The translations under genes were made by a program, and so were the position numbers. Shown piece after piece: positions 55,133-64,000 of a stretch of DNA of 64,000 nucleotides. Origin of the DNA: Globisporangium splendens (taxonomy: Eukaryota > Oomycota > Peronosporomycetes > Pythiales > Pythiaceae); the NCBI GenBank assembly GCA_006386115.1, contig VFIW01000106.1, forward strand, positions 62,001-126,000. Direction: 5' to 3'. The notes beneath the pieces are model-generated. The model searched no databases and was not told the DNA's origin. It worked only from the letters and a program-made list of their open reading frames with translations. Position 1 is the first letter of the stretch. Each line of letters opens with the position of its first letter.

Positions 55133-56382
55133 CTATTTCAAGGTTACGGGTGTGCTAAAACAAGATCTGGATGGACAGCGACTCTGGGGTTGCGAAAGAA
55201 CAAACCCTGGAACAAACGCATTGGTGGCCAGCCACAATGGCTTTCGGATCTTTTTCAAAGGCGTGTCCAGCGTGATGCCCGCGGTCGCGCAGGCAATAGC
55301 AGCCAGCGGCGCGTCTTCCGGCGCTGTGACCAAAGTCCGAGAGTCGTAAACCAGCGTTTCTGCGCTGCGCTGAGCCTCTACGTGCTGCAACGCGCTACAA
55401 GAGCCCGAGAAGCTCCGAATCACTACCGCGTCGTTTCCACGCGACCCCTTTGTTGCTGCTATTGCTGCGTCGGAAGATACTTCACTTGGTTTCCGCGACT
55501 TCCGCCACGTTCGGCGTACATTGTGCTCTTCCAGTAGTGATACCAGCAAAGCGTGCTGGGTGAGAGCATAGTGTGTCGCCTCATTGGGGACAACGGCGCA
55601 TGTGAGCGGCATCTCGTCATTCTGCGGCAATACGAGTAGCAGACAGTTAGGCGCCTGAAGGCAAATATGAGTAGTGGCTGCATACGCAGTGGTACCATTG
55701 CAATCGCGTTCACGTCGGCGCCGTAGAGGATCAAGAGGTACGCGATCGCGTACAGGTTCTTCTGACACGCGACGTGCAGTGCCGTAAACAGATCCGTAGC
55801 TCTCTAATTACGAGCAACATCATTGCATTTAGGCAATAGCAGTCCGTGTAACACCCAAACATACGCCATTACCGAGTAAGTACAAACGTATATTGTACCT
55901 GCCAGTTGACATCGACACCAGCCTCGATGAGGAAGCGGAGAAGCGGCTGCGCTGCGTCGTCCGCGTGCTGCACGTCGTCGGCGATCTCATCGATGACGCA
56001 ATGCAGGATGTCGCGCATCCCAACCTGCGTCACGTCAAAGCCGTGCGCGAGCATGAACCGGAGGACGTCGACGCGGTGGTTCTGGCACGCTGCGCGAAAC
56101 ATGCGCGCCGAGTAAAACATCAGCACACGATCCTACGCTCCAACAGTGAACCCAAGTCAACCTCATTGTGCACCAGCTGCATGGGTATAATGCAACTCTG
56201 CTCCATACCCCCTGTATGTGGTCCAGAGCGCACTGGATCGCCTTCAGTTGTCCCTGCTGCGCATACTCGACGAGCAGTTGGCCGTTCGCGACGACGTTGG
56301 CCGCAGACTCCGGGTCCTGAGCGCGCATGCGCTCGAGGAACTTCATCTCGTCCATGGGACTGCCGACGCTCCGGAACGCCAT
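55133..56382 (-). CDS. Small ankyrin-repeat protein
   Basis: Exons 56209-56382, 55899-56132, 55696-55803 and 55133-55654, all phase 0, give 345 aa. Ankyrin-type helices and turns are seen: LLVEYAQQGQLKAIQCAL, FRAACQNHRVDVLRFMLAHG, PLLRFLIEAGVDVNWQ, and FTALHVACQKNLYAIAYLLI with LYGADVNA. That is about four or five repeats in exons 1-3, with introns near repeat boundaries. The C-terminal half (exon 4) resumes with APNCLLLVLPQNDEMPL, then degenerates and has no repeat. Ankyrin repeats bind proteins; partners unknown. The start lies 241 bp from the divergent LSm gene. Confidence 0.7.
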
Positions 56383-56623
56383 GCTGTCGCTAGTAGACAG
56401 AGACAAATAGGCACAGAGAGAGCTGGCAGCCGAGACGGCAAATGTGCGCCAATGGCAAATGTAATGCGGACAAGTCACGACTGCGTTTGACGCGGCATGT
56501 GAAAAGGTCCGCAACCTTTCGAGGTTCCGCCACAACCTCTCTTTTCCACTTTAGTGACGAAATAGTGAGAGTGACAAAACTGGGGGAGGTCAGTGCGTGG
56601 CCAACATTCTCGTCACTTCGAAG

Positions 56624-57058
56624 ATGGCGACGACGGCAGTGGTGCTCTCGCTGAATGGGAAGCCGCAGGTGACGCTGCCGCGCGTGGCTGAGGGGCAGCA
56701 ACAGCAGGACGCAGCAGCTACTGCTGGCGTCGCGGTCGGCGCGGCCACACAGCAGGTGATGCAGGTGCTCGGTGCGCTCGCGCGCATCCAGATCAGCGAC
56801 GGACGCATCGTCGTTGGCCGCCTGCACTGCTTCGACAAGCACCAGAACGTGATCCTCACGGACGCGCGCGAGTACCCGCCGATCTCAGATGCCAAGGACA
56901 AGAACAAGGCGGCGGCCCGCAAGCAGAGCGACGACGAAGAGCCACGAGAGGATGACGATGCTACGTTTGAAACCCATCGACGCGCGACCACGAGCCGCCA
57001 CTTGGGCATGACGCTCGTCCCGGGCAAGCACATCGTGTACATCAAAGTGCAAGCATAA
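56624..57058 (+). CDS. NAA38: LSm-domain protein, NAA38/LSMD1-like
   Basis: Single exon, 144 aa from ATG 56624 (MATTAVVLSL). A Gln/Ala-rich N terminus is followed by an Sm fold split by an acidic insert: Sm1 ALARIQISDGRIVVGRLHCF with KHQNVILTDAREY, and Sm2-like HLGMTLVPGKHIVYIKVQ. The pairing DGR--VG---C-D---NVIL and LG--LVPG-HIV-I-V fits NAA38/LSMD1, an auxiliary subunit of the NatC N-terminal acetyltransferase, better than the snRNP Sm proteins. The insert (DAKDKNKAAARKQSDDEE) is longer than usual. A GTG further upstream is in frame but not needed. Confidence 0.75.
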   Translation: MATTAVVLSLNGKPQVTLPRVAEGQQQQDAAATAGVAVGAATQQVMQVLGALARIQISDGRIVVGRLHCFDKHQNVILTDAREYPPISDAKDKNKAAARKQSDDEEPREDDDATFETHRRATTSRHLGMTLVPGKHIVYIKVQA

Positions 57059-57132
57059 TACAAAGAGAGGGAGAAGCAGTTATTGGCGTGTTTTGTATCG
57101 TAATAAAGAGCGCTTTGTGTGCGTGTTGCTTC

Positions 57133-60025
57133 TTATGGCGACGCGTTGACGGCTTTCTCATCAATGATGGCGTCGACGTTCGCGATCATTTCTTCCACGA
57201 GCACGTGCCGCAGTTCGCTCTCTTGGTCGTCGCTCTCCTTTGTCGATGGACTGCCACTGGTGTTGTTGTTGCTGCCCGCGTTCTTTGGACGTGGTCGCAA
57301 GATGTACGCTGCGAAGAGCGTCGAGAGCAGCGCTGCATCCATGCCGTTGTGGGACGTGTACGCGGTCACGTCGTTCAAGTGGAACAGAAGACACGCGAGC
57401 ATGGCACTGGTTCCAAACAACAGCAACAACAAAAAGGCAATTAGACATGAATCACAAACCACAAAATGCAGCAATCAATAGTGAGGACGAGTGGCGAAAT
57501 ACGTACAGGTTTCGCTGCGGCAGCGCCTCGATGAGTGCTTTGAGGTCGCGTTTCAAGTCAAACGGCGCAGCTTTGGCATCCCGGACCAGCGCCAAAAAGT
57601 CGGCGTACATCTCGAACGGGACCACGGGCTGCTCCATCTGCGCGAGCCACAGCTTCACGACCGCACCGGCGGTGATAGGGTCCAGTACCGCGTCGAGCTC
57701 CTCTTTCGTGGGTTTGCGAGCCGCTCCATCGGTGGAAAACTGGTTCAAAAACTTGAGACTTATCTACAAAAAGGCAAAATTGAAAGCAGGGGCACGTGAG
57801 TGACTGATGCGCATGGCGTGGCCACAATAGAGAGAAGCAACGCGATTGCGAACCTTGAGTCGCGCTTGCTCGGGCTCCTTTTGGTAGAACAGCTCCATTT
57901 CGATACCAGGGCTTGAGTTAAAGATGTAGTCGATCGCAAAGGTGACGGGGCGCGGCACATTCTCGCCGGCGCTGACGAGCACCATGGTTTCAGTCTCGAG
58001 CGCGCTCGAGCGCCGTCTCGCGATCACTTTTGACGACGGCACGCGTTTCGTTTTATTTGCTCCGGTGGTAGCCGCACCTGCTGCTGCTGCTGCACCTGTT
58101 GCGTTCGGCGCCATATCAGGACGCGGGCTATTGGCGCTGCGCACCAGCAAGGAGTCCAAGGTATTGACCCACGTCACGGTCGTCTGGGGTGAGTCGGCCA
58201 TGAGACTGTAGACCCGAGACGAGCGTGGGGTCGACGATCGCTCTTGCTTGGCTTCCTCATTGTTGTTCGCGCTGTTGCTGTTGTTGTTTTCCTCATCGGA
58301 CGACACGTAGTCGTCCGCATAGTGGGAGCCCCAGCTGTTGCGGCACGTGATGTCGAAGCGACAGCCGCGGTATTTCGGATGACTCGGTTTGCCGATCCGC
58401 TGAATGAGGCGAAGCGAGATCGAACCGATTTCGCCCAGTGGGATCGGCCCCCACGCAGATTGTACGACGTCCGCATAGTATCGCACCTCATTCGTCTTCG
58501 CGTAGAGCACAAAGTACCGCGCGTTCCACTTCTTCATGCCTTTCATGCCGCGACGCTGTTTCTGACGCAACCAGCCTTCGAGCAGCACGCCACTTCCAGG
58601 GTGTCCGGCAAATGCGCCTACCAACTTGCGTTGTCCTGGACTGAGCGCTTCGCTACCACCAGGGGTAGCGCCTGCAGCAGTGGCATTCTCTAGCGCTCGA
58701 CGAACAAGAACCTCCTGTGTGGAGTCAAGCGAGCGAGGCACACTGCCGAATTCGGATCCATTGGGTGACTGCTTCAGGCGGCTCATCCGACGATTCACGA
58801 GTTGCCCCGATGGCTCTGGAACAGAGCTTGCATTGACCGAGTTGCTTCGACTCTTTTCATTCTGCGGAGAGATCATATCGCCTGCTGTAGAGCGGGGTTT
58901 CCCGCTATTGAATGCCGCTGGCTGCTCCCTTTGGCTCTGTTCGCTACTACTTGGGAATGAATCTTGACGCGGGTTTCGTGCCGCTCCCACCACATCCATC
59001 GATTGTTTTCGATCGTTGCCGCCACCACCGACAGAAGACGCCGATGCATCCGACAGCGGGGACGTCACAACCGACTTTTTCCGGTTCACAGCATTATCGA
59101 TGTCCATTGCCTGGGTTTCTGTGCTCTTTCGCCGTGAGCTGAACGGTGAGAACGTCTTGGCGACTAATTTTTGAAGCCCCGTTTTCTTTTTCGCACTAGG
59201 ATCGAGACCCCGGTATGACGGCGCATCGCTCGTATCAGATTGAGGTGATAGGACGCCTTGTGTTTTCGCCGACGTCTTCAGCACTAGCTCACTGGTCGGG
59301 GATTCCACTTGATCACGGAGGGATTTGAGTTTCTTGCCCCCCAGTGAACGTCGGCTGCTGTTTTTTTCTGCAGGTTCATCCTGGGCACCATTATTTCGAC
59401 GCTCGACCATGGACCCGGAAGTGAATTTCTCGAGATCCGAATCGTCGTCTTCCATGGTGTGGATGTCTTCTTCCTCTTGCCTTTGCTCGTTCTCTTGGTG
59501 GCTCTTGTGTGAATCGGTCTTGACGCTGACTCGAGTAACAGTCACCACGTCAACGTCGTCATCGTTCTCGGAATCGCTGTACCACTTCCGACTTCCTGTC
59601 TTCTTTAGCCCCTTTCCACTGCGACCTTGGCTCTGGCTTTGATTAGGCGTCGGATTCTTGACGGTTGACCCAGGCGATGCTTTTGTCGGCAGCTGCCGGA
59701 TCTTTGCAGCACCGCCACTGGTCTCGCGCACTTGTCTCGCTCCATTGCTAGCATTGGCTGCCGCACCAGATCCATTCGGTGAGGATACAGGCGGTGTATT
59801 TCGAGAGTTACTTCTGGAAGCAGCAGCCGCACTCGGATGCGCTGGCTGGGTGGATTTGACTTTTAAGTTGTACTCGTCGCCGTCGTCGAGCGACGAAAGC
59901 TCCGAGTTGCTGTCGCTCAAGATCTCGCCGACGCGCTCCGTGGGTGCTTGGGCACGCGTCTTTGCGCTCTGTTGTTGTTGTTGCTTGGTGTCGCCGCCGC
60001 GGCGCTGCAACCGCGCGAACGCCAT
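57133..60025 (-). CDS. PH-RhoGAP protein lacking the arginine finger
   Basis: Exons 57854-60025, 57507-57763 and 57133-57406 join to 900 aa. About 475 disordered residues (Ser, Lys, Gln) lead to a PH domain (VLLEGWLRQKQRRGMKGMKK, WNARYFVLY, then VTWVNTLDSLL near 620) with a Ser/Asn insert. The RhoGAP module (about 690-860) has VTFAIDYIF, ELDAVLDPITAGAVVKLWL, QPVVPFEMYADFL and LPQRNLAMLACLLFHLNDV. The arginine-finger segment, normally G---EGIFR, reads GIEMELFYQ, so the finger Arg is Tyr. A Rho/Rac-binding scaffold is more likely than a GAP. The donor of intron 1 (GTTCGC) is unusual, but phase and family fit support it. Confidence 0.78.
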
Positions 60026-60427
60026 CTCTGCTTCCTGCAACGAAGAGCTGCGTTTGGAGCAATGTGCTCAACAGAAGATGTTGATTTTTTTCCACAGAAC
60101 ACAAGGGTACACGAAGTACAGTGACCCACATAGCAAAACAATTTTACTTTATCTATCTTTGATGCACATGCATTTATGTGAGGTATGATAAGCCTACTCA
60201 CATAAGTCCGATCCAGACAAAAATGTCACTAACCTGTTATTTTAGGTTTTTCAAAATAGGAGTTTAAAGTCGAGCATGCCTTTCACGACTGGATATCCTG
60301 CTCACGAGAAAAACGCCAAAAGCAAAACAAAACAAAACCTCAGCGAGAATATTACCGGTGGCGAGCGACAGCGACTCCGAGTGGGTGGAAGTGGAAAGCG
60401 CGTCCAACGCCTCCAGCGTTGATGGGG
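60026..60427. other. Spacer with a short coding-like fragment
   Basis: 402 bp between the RhoGAP start and the first LTR. The final ~70 nt (60359-60427) read VASDSDSEWVEVESASNASS on the plus strand and stop at the LTR boundary. This may be the start of a host gene cut by the insertion. The rest shows nothing coding. Confidence 0.35.
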
Positions 60428-60634
60428 TGTAATGGGTTATACCTAGCCATTACATGAAGGTGGATCTGTTCTCAGATCTAGTGCGGAACACACCACCTTC
60501 AGCGTGCATTGTGGAGAGACAAACAACAAAGGGATTACAGTACGACAGTCCCCACATGCACATGTCACGTCATCCCATGACGTCACGAGCGCTCTCTGTG
60601 CTGATCAGTGCAGAATGTTGTTCACATGTACTAA
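60428..60634 (+). repeat. Truncated, diverged LTR fragment
   Basis: It begins TGTAATGGGTTATACC and follows the order of the 607-bp LTR for about 200 bp: CACACCACCTT, GTGCATTGTGG, CCCCACATGCAC, TGACGTCA, CTCTGTG. Many differences and an internal replacement mark an older or sister-family copy. It stops where the inverted LTR begins. Confidence 0.6.
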
Positions 60635-61241
60635 TGTAAGAGGCTATCCGAGACAGCCTCAAACACGGCACGCACGCTTGCGCTTGAAGAGGAAGACTTG
60701 AGAGAAACTTGGCAAAAATGCAACTGAATTGAAATGAGCTTATGGTTCCTGACACTACATGTAAAACACCACTAGGGCTCCTAGAGGTTTTATAACTGAA
60801 ACCTAAACATGCACAATAAAACCTATGAATCTGATATATAAAACCTTGGGTACACTGAGGTTGAACCCAGGGGATCTTCGAGAAACTTGAACTTGAAGTC
60901 CCGTGGAAAATTCCCTGCAAAGTGATTGGCTCGCGCCACACTTTAGGTGGCAGAGACACGTCGGTCTCATCACCAGTGCAGTTTCCCAAGTAGGAACCAT
61001 CACTCACGTGTCTAGAGTACTGTTGTGCGTAATCACGCCGAATCTCGATGATTGCGAGCGACCAACACTCAACTCAGACACGGATTGCTCTGACGTCAGA
61101 CGATGACGTCACCTGTGCATGTGGGGATCACTTTTATGTGTTTCACCCAATATCTTCGCACCCACAATGCACTTCCACAAGGTGGTGTGTGACACACACC
61201 AAGAGCCACCTTGCATGTAATGGCAGCCTTAGCCCATTACA
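60635..61241 (-). repeat. 607-bp LTR, inverted copy
   Basis: Runs TGTAAGAGGC ... CCCATTACA on the plus strand and is the near-identical reverse complement of the LTR at 62683-63289, with equal length. TG/CA ends are present. No polypurine tract or primer site adjoins it on the right (61242), where integrase coding begins directly, so this junction is a rearrangement and not a normal element end. Confidence 0.85.
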
Positions 61242-62281
61242 TTGTGATTTTTGTTCTAGCCGAGCAATTGCAAAGGCTTCAGGATCTGCAAAAGGAACAA
61301 GCAGATAGGAGTGGAAGGAAGAACAAGCAAGTATATAAGATCAATGATCTTGTATTACTTAGCACGGCTAATCTACCTGAACACGCAGTGTCCAACTTGG
61401 GGAGTTCGAAACTTCTGCCAAGATATATTGGACCGTTCAGGGTAGTTAAATGCAATGGTGATGCCTACACACTAGACATTCCTAAACGCATGCGACTACA
61501 CCCTACGTTCTACGTAGGTAGACTAAAGCCTTACCTTCCAAGTGGGTCAGCGAACCCTACAGAGCCTTTGGCAGACGATCAAGTCGATCCTGAAGTCGCT
61601 CCACCAGCTCGCGAAGAGTCTGTAACTCATCGTCATGGAGCTTCTTCTCGACATAAAGGCGCTGAAGCACATCAAAGGACTCGTCCTTTATTGTCTCCAA
61701 CGCGAGAAGGCGACCATGATACTCCTTCCAAAGTATCTCAAGAGAAGTCCCTGCCTCTTCCACAGAGCGCAGTAGACGTTCGTGATACGCATCACGAGCT
61801 TTCTCAGCCTTCTGGAGTCGTTCAAGCTCGGCTTGAATCTTCTCGAACCTTTGTTCGAAATGTGACTCCATTGCCGAACGCTGGGCAAGACCATCGAAGA
61901 GCAAGTCGATCTTCGACTCCTGCTCCTTCAACCAGTCTTCGAGGCTTTCGCACCGGTCTTCGAGTACCGCGTTGCGAACTTCAAGAGCCTCGATCTGAGC
62001 GCGGTGAGCACTCTTCCACTTCCAGAGTCGCTCAATCGTTTTCGCGTTCAGCCCCACCTCCTCTGATCGATCACCAGGGAGAGCGTCGTTGGATCGTTGA
62101 GTCGATAGTCGATCACGAGGATCGATCGACTCGTCGTCGAGGAGAGAAGTCGTTGAACCGTCAACGCTTCTACAGAGTACGGTGGCTTGGCTATCCGCCG
62201 GACTCGGACACGTGGGAACCTCGAGAGACTCTTCAGTCTGATGTTCCCGACGTGGTTCACAGTTACGAACAGAGCTTGTAG
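61242..62281 (+). mobile_element. Ty3/gypsy chromovirus integrase C terminus and chromodomain, 5'-truncated
   Basis: The open frame continues from the LTR junction. Integrase C-terminal features are YKINDLVLLST, the GPY/F module (RYIGPFRVVKCNGDAYTLDI) and LHPTFYVGRLKPYLP. A Pro/Ser/Arg-rich linker of about 170 residues follows, then a chromodomain (WIVESIVDHED, FYRVRWLGYPPDSDTWEP) ending at TAG 62279-62281. Gag, protease, reverse transcriptase and the integrase core are missing. The chromodomain targets insertion to marked chromatin. The linker overlaps a long antisense reading frame. Confidence 0.85.
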
Positions 62282-62606
62282 TGCTCTCGCGAGCACTAGA
62301 ACGACGAGAGCCAAGCTCTTTATGGTCGTTCTCGAGCGTGCCTCCTAGGTTCCCTAGCAAACGCTCGACAAGGTGCTCGTTCTCGAGTCAGACAAACGTC
62401 TTCCACGACTCGAGCTTCGCTGTGCTGGACTGGCCAGGATCGTCGCTGCCGGACATCTTGCGCCAAAGGAAGAACAACTCCTTGTAGAACCGACGTCCTC
62501 CACGCTTCTTGCGAATAGCGGAGATGTCGTACAAGCCGGGAGTCGTCCGCTGCCGCTTCGGCTCGGGCCGTTCTTCGCGCTTCACTTGGTCGCTTGATCG
62601 CTTCAT
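61557..62606 (-). CDS. Antisense coiled-coil reading frame within the chromovirus, one in-frame stop
   Basis: From ATG 62606 a minus frame runs 350 codons to TAG 61557, broken only by TGA at 62388-62390. The first part is basic with nuclear-signal-like runs (MKRSSDQVKREERPEPKRQR, IRKKRGGRRFYKE). The second has ~150 residues of regular heptads, such as IEALEVRNAVLEDRCESLED, FEKIQAELERLQKAEKARD and LQTLRELVERLQDRLDRL. It covers the chromovirus linker, chromodomain and 3' non-coding part, but not the integrase module. Its codons set the + strand wobble base as their second base. It could be a real antisense gene, a captured host segment, or a chance frame of Glu/Leu-complementary codons. Confidence 0.45.
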
Positions 62607-62667
62607 GGTCAATTGGAAAGTGAGAGCGGGTGCCTCTTCCGAAAGAAGTAGAGTCCGTGATGGAACT

Positions 62668-62682
62668 TTAAGGGAGGGATGA
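62668..62682 (+). promoter_or_regulatory. Polypurine tract of the chromovirus
   Basis: TTAAGGGAGGGATGA lies directly against the TG of the right LTR. This is the expected plus-strand priming site and shows that LTR to be the 3' LTR of a plus-oriented element. Confidence 0.75.
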
Positions 62683-63289
62683 TGTAATGGGCTAAGGCTG
62701 CCATCACATGCAAGGTGGCTCTTTGTGTGTGTCACACACCACCTTGTGGAAGTGCATTGTGGGTGCGAAGATGTTGGGTGAAACACATAAAAGTGATCCC
62801 CACATGCACTTGTGACGTCATCGTCTGACGTCAGAGCAATCTGTGTCTAAGTTGAGTGTTGGTCGCTCGCAATCATTGAGATTCGGCGTGATTACGCACA
62901 ACAGTACTCTAGACACGTGAGTGATGGTTCCTACTTGGGAGACTGCACTGGTGATGAGACCGACGTGTCTCTGCCACCTAAAGTGTGGCGCGAGCCAATC
63001 ACTTTGCAGGGAATTTTCCACGGGACTTCAAGTTCAAGTTTCTCGAAGATCCCCTGGGTTCAACCTCAGTGTACCCAAGGTTTTATATATCAGATTCATA
63101 GGTTTTATTGTGCGTGTTTAGGTTTTAGTTATAAAACCTCTAGGAGCCCTAGTGGTGTTTTACATGTAGTGTCAGGAACCATAAGCTCATTTCAATTCAG
63201 TTGCATTTTTGCCAAGTTTCTCTCAAGTCTTCCTCTTCAAGCGCAAGCGTGCGTGCCGTGTTTGAGGCTGTCTCGGATAGCCTCTTACA
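62683..63289 (+). repeat. 607-bp 3' LTR of the chromovirus
   Basis: Runs TGTAATGGGC ... CCTCTTACA, with 5-bp inverted ends (TGTAA/TTACA). It has a pair of TGACGTCA sites at 62813 and 62826 and TATA-like sequences (TTTTATATATC near 63080, TTATAAAACC near 63130). It ends inside a second gypsy element, so it marks a nested insertion. An open frame crosses its 3' end into the second element only by chance. Confidence 0.88.
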
Positions 63290-63949
63290 GTCCACCCGCA
63301 GCAAGTAATACAAGCAAACGCAAAGAAACAACCGATCTTGCTGAGATTGCAAAAACCTTCCACGATGAGAGAGAAAAGATAATTGACAAAGCGGAGAAGC
63401 AACTTAAGCAAGCACAAGAGTCTCAGAAACGCTACTACGACCAAAAGCGAAGCAACGTCACATTCAAGACTGGAGACTTAGTGATGCTCGACACACGTCG
63501 CATATCGCTTAAACACGCGGCACAAGACATGGAAGTGAAAAGAGCCAAACTTGCGGCAAGGATGATTGGACCGTTTCCGATTGAGAAGATGATCAACGAC
63601 AACGTCGCCAAGTTAAAACTGCCAAGTCGCATGAAGAGGATGAATCCGTCGTTTAACGTTGACATCTTATCTCACAATGTGCCGAATCATGACCGCTTCA
63701 AAACACGACCGCTCCCGAAAGCATCACGCGTCTACATTGATGAAGATACCGGCGACGAGATGTATATCGTCGAGAAGTTACTTCGCCAACGCCGAGTAAA
63801 CCGCAAGACGCAATGGTTGATAAAGTGGCACGGCTGTCCTGAGCACGAAGCCACTTGAGAAAATGGAGACAACGTCAAAAACGTCTCCCATTGGAATGTT
63901 CTCGTCGGAGAATATCAACAGCTCCAACGAGAAGTCAATCGCGGGAGGA
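63290..63949 (+). mobile_element. Second gypsy chromovirus, integrase end and mutated chromodomain
   Basis: Plus-strand coding begins abruptly after the LTR: AEKQLKQAQESQKRYYDQKR, then FKTGDLVML, ARMIGPFPIEKM, and a chromodomain (EMYIVEKLLRQRRVNRKTQW, IKWHGC) where the conserved Trp codon is TGA (63856-63858). The frame reopens behind it (VKNVSHWNVLVGEYQQ). It is a different family from the element at 61242. GGGAGGA at 63943-63949 is its polypurine tract. The element is defective. Confidence 0.8.
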
Positions 63950-64000
63950 TGTAAGGGTCGACGGTACCATGATGGTACAATGTGCCAATATTTCGGTACA
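63950..64000 (+). repeat. Start of the second element's 3' LTR
   Basis: TGTAAGGGTCGACGG begins directly after the polypurine tract and runs off the window. It includes GGTACCATGATGGTAC, an interrupted palindrome. Confidence 0.6.

Noticed and set aside
61211..61241. Integrase frame starting inside the left LTR
   Set aside because: The codons before 61242 belong to the inverted LTR; the open frame there is accidental.
62917..63858. 313-codon frame crossing the LTR into the second gypsy element
   Set aside because: It only looks like one protein because the LTR happens to be open in that frame; the real coding part begins at 63290.
1..64000. tRNA, rRNA or CRISPR features
   Set aside because: I scanned for T-loop motifs, rRNA-like blocks and regularly spaced direct repeats and found none convincing; CRISPR is not expected in a eukaryote.

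Overview
The window looks like nuclear DNA of an oomycete (water mould). Genes are dense on both strands, have few and short introns (about 50-140 nt, many with GTACGT or GTATGT donors), and are often divergent or convergent with only 100-500 bp between them. The gene set also fits: an axonemal dynein-arm protein (so flagellated zoospores), a giant EF-hand protein, a receptor-like TKL kinase, AAAP transporters and chromovirus retrotransposons. A PAPS reductase suggests a lineage that still assimilates sulfate rather than an obligate biotroph. All names come from reading translated sequence; no database search was run, and exon joins were fixed by splice sites, phase and family fit.

Layout. 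1-9.7 kb: 3'-truncated sestrin (-), DNAI7/IC97-type axonemal protein (+), PAPS reductase-glutaredoxin fusion (-), AAAP amino-acid transporter (+). 9.8-21.4 kb: a disordered KEN-box protein (+), a 2,478-residue protein of eleven tandem EF-hand units (-), an unrecognised two-exon gene (+). 21.7-24.8 kb: a zinc-finger/coiled-coil gene with a decayed upstream paralogue, and a gene with a FAR1/MULE-type DNA-binding domain. 24.9-29 kb: RIO3 kinase, an AAAP transporter relic, and a second RIO protein lacking the catalytic Asp. 29.5-37.6 kb: seipin, an RBR ubiquitin ligase with an in-frame stop, a receptor-like pseudokinase, a second AAAP transporter. 38.9-39.6 kb: relic of a Myb/SANT-like gene. 40.5-60 kb: a chromatin- and RNA-related block (TFIIS-N/Tudor protein, PWWP-MPN deubiquitinase-like protein, JmjC-double Tudor protein, NAA38-like LSm protein) with an unknown protein, an ankyrin protein and a PH-RhoGAP protein. 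60.4-64 kb: nested and rearranged Ty3/gypsy chromovirus pieces with two 607-bp LTRs in opposite orientation.

Themes. Several enzyme-family members keep the fold signature but lack a key catalytic residue: the second RIO protein, the receptor-like kinase, the RhoGAP and, partly, the sestrin. Domain fusions are frequent (PAPS reductase-Grx, PWWP-MPN, JmjC-Tudor, TFIIS-N-Tudor). The most unusual signals are the giant EF-hand array and a long antisense coiled-coil reading frame that covers the 3' part of the chromovirus from the end of its integrase module almost to the polypurine tract.
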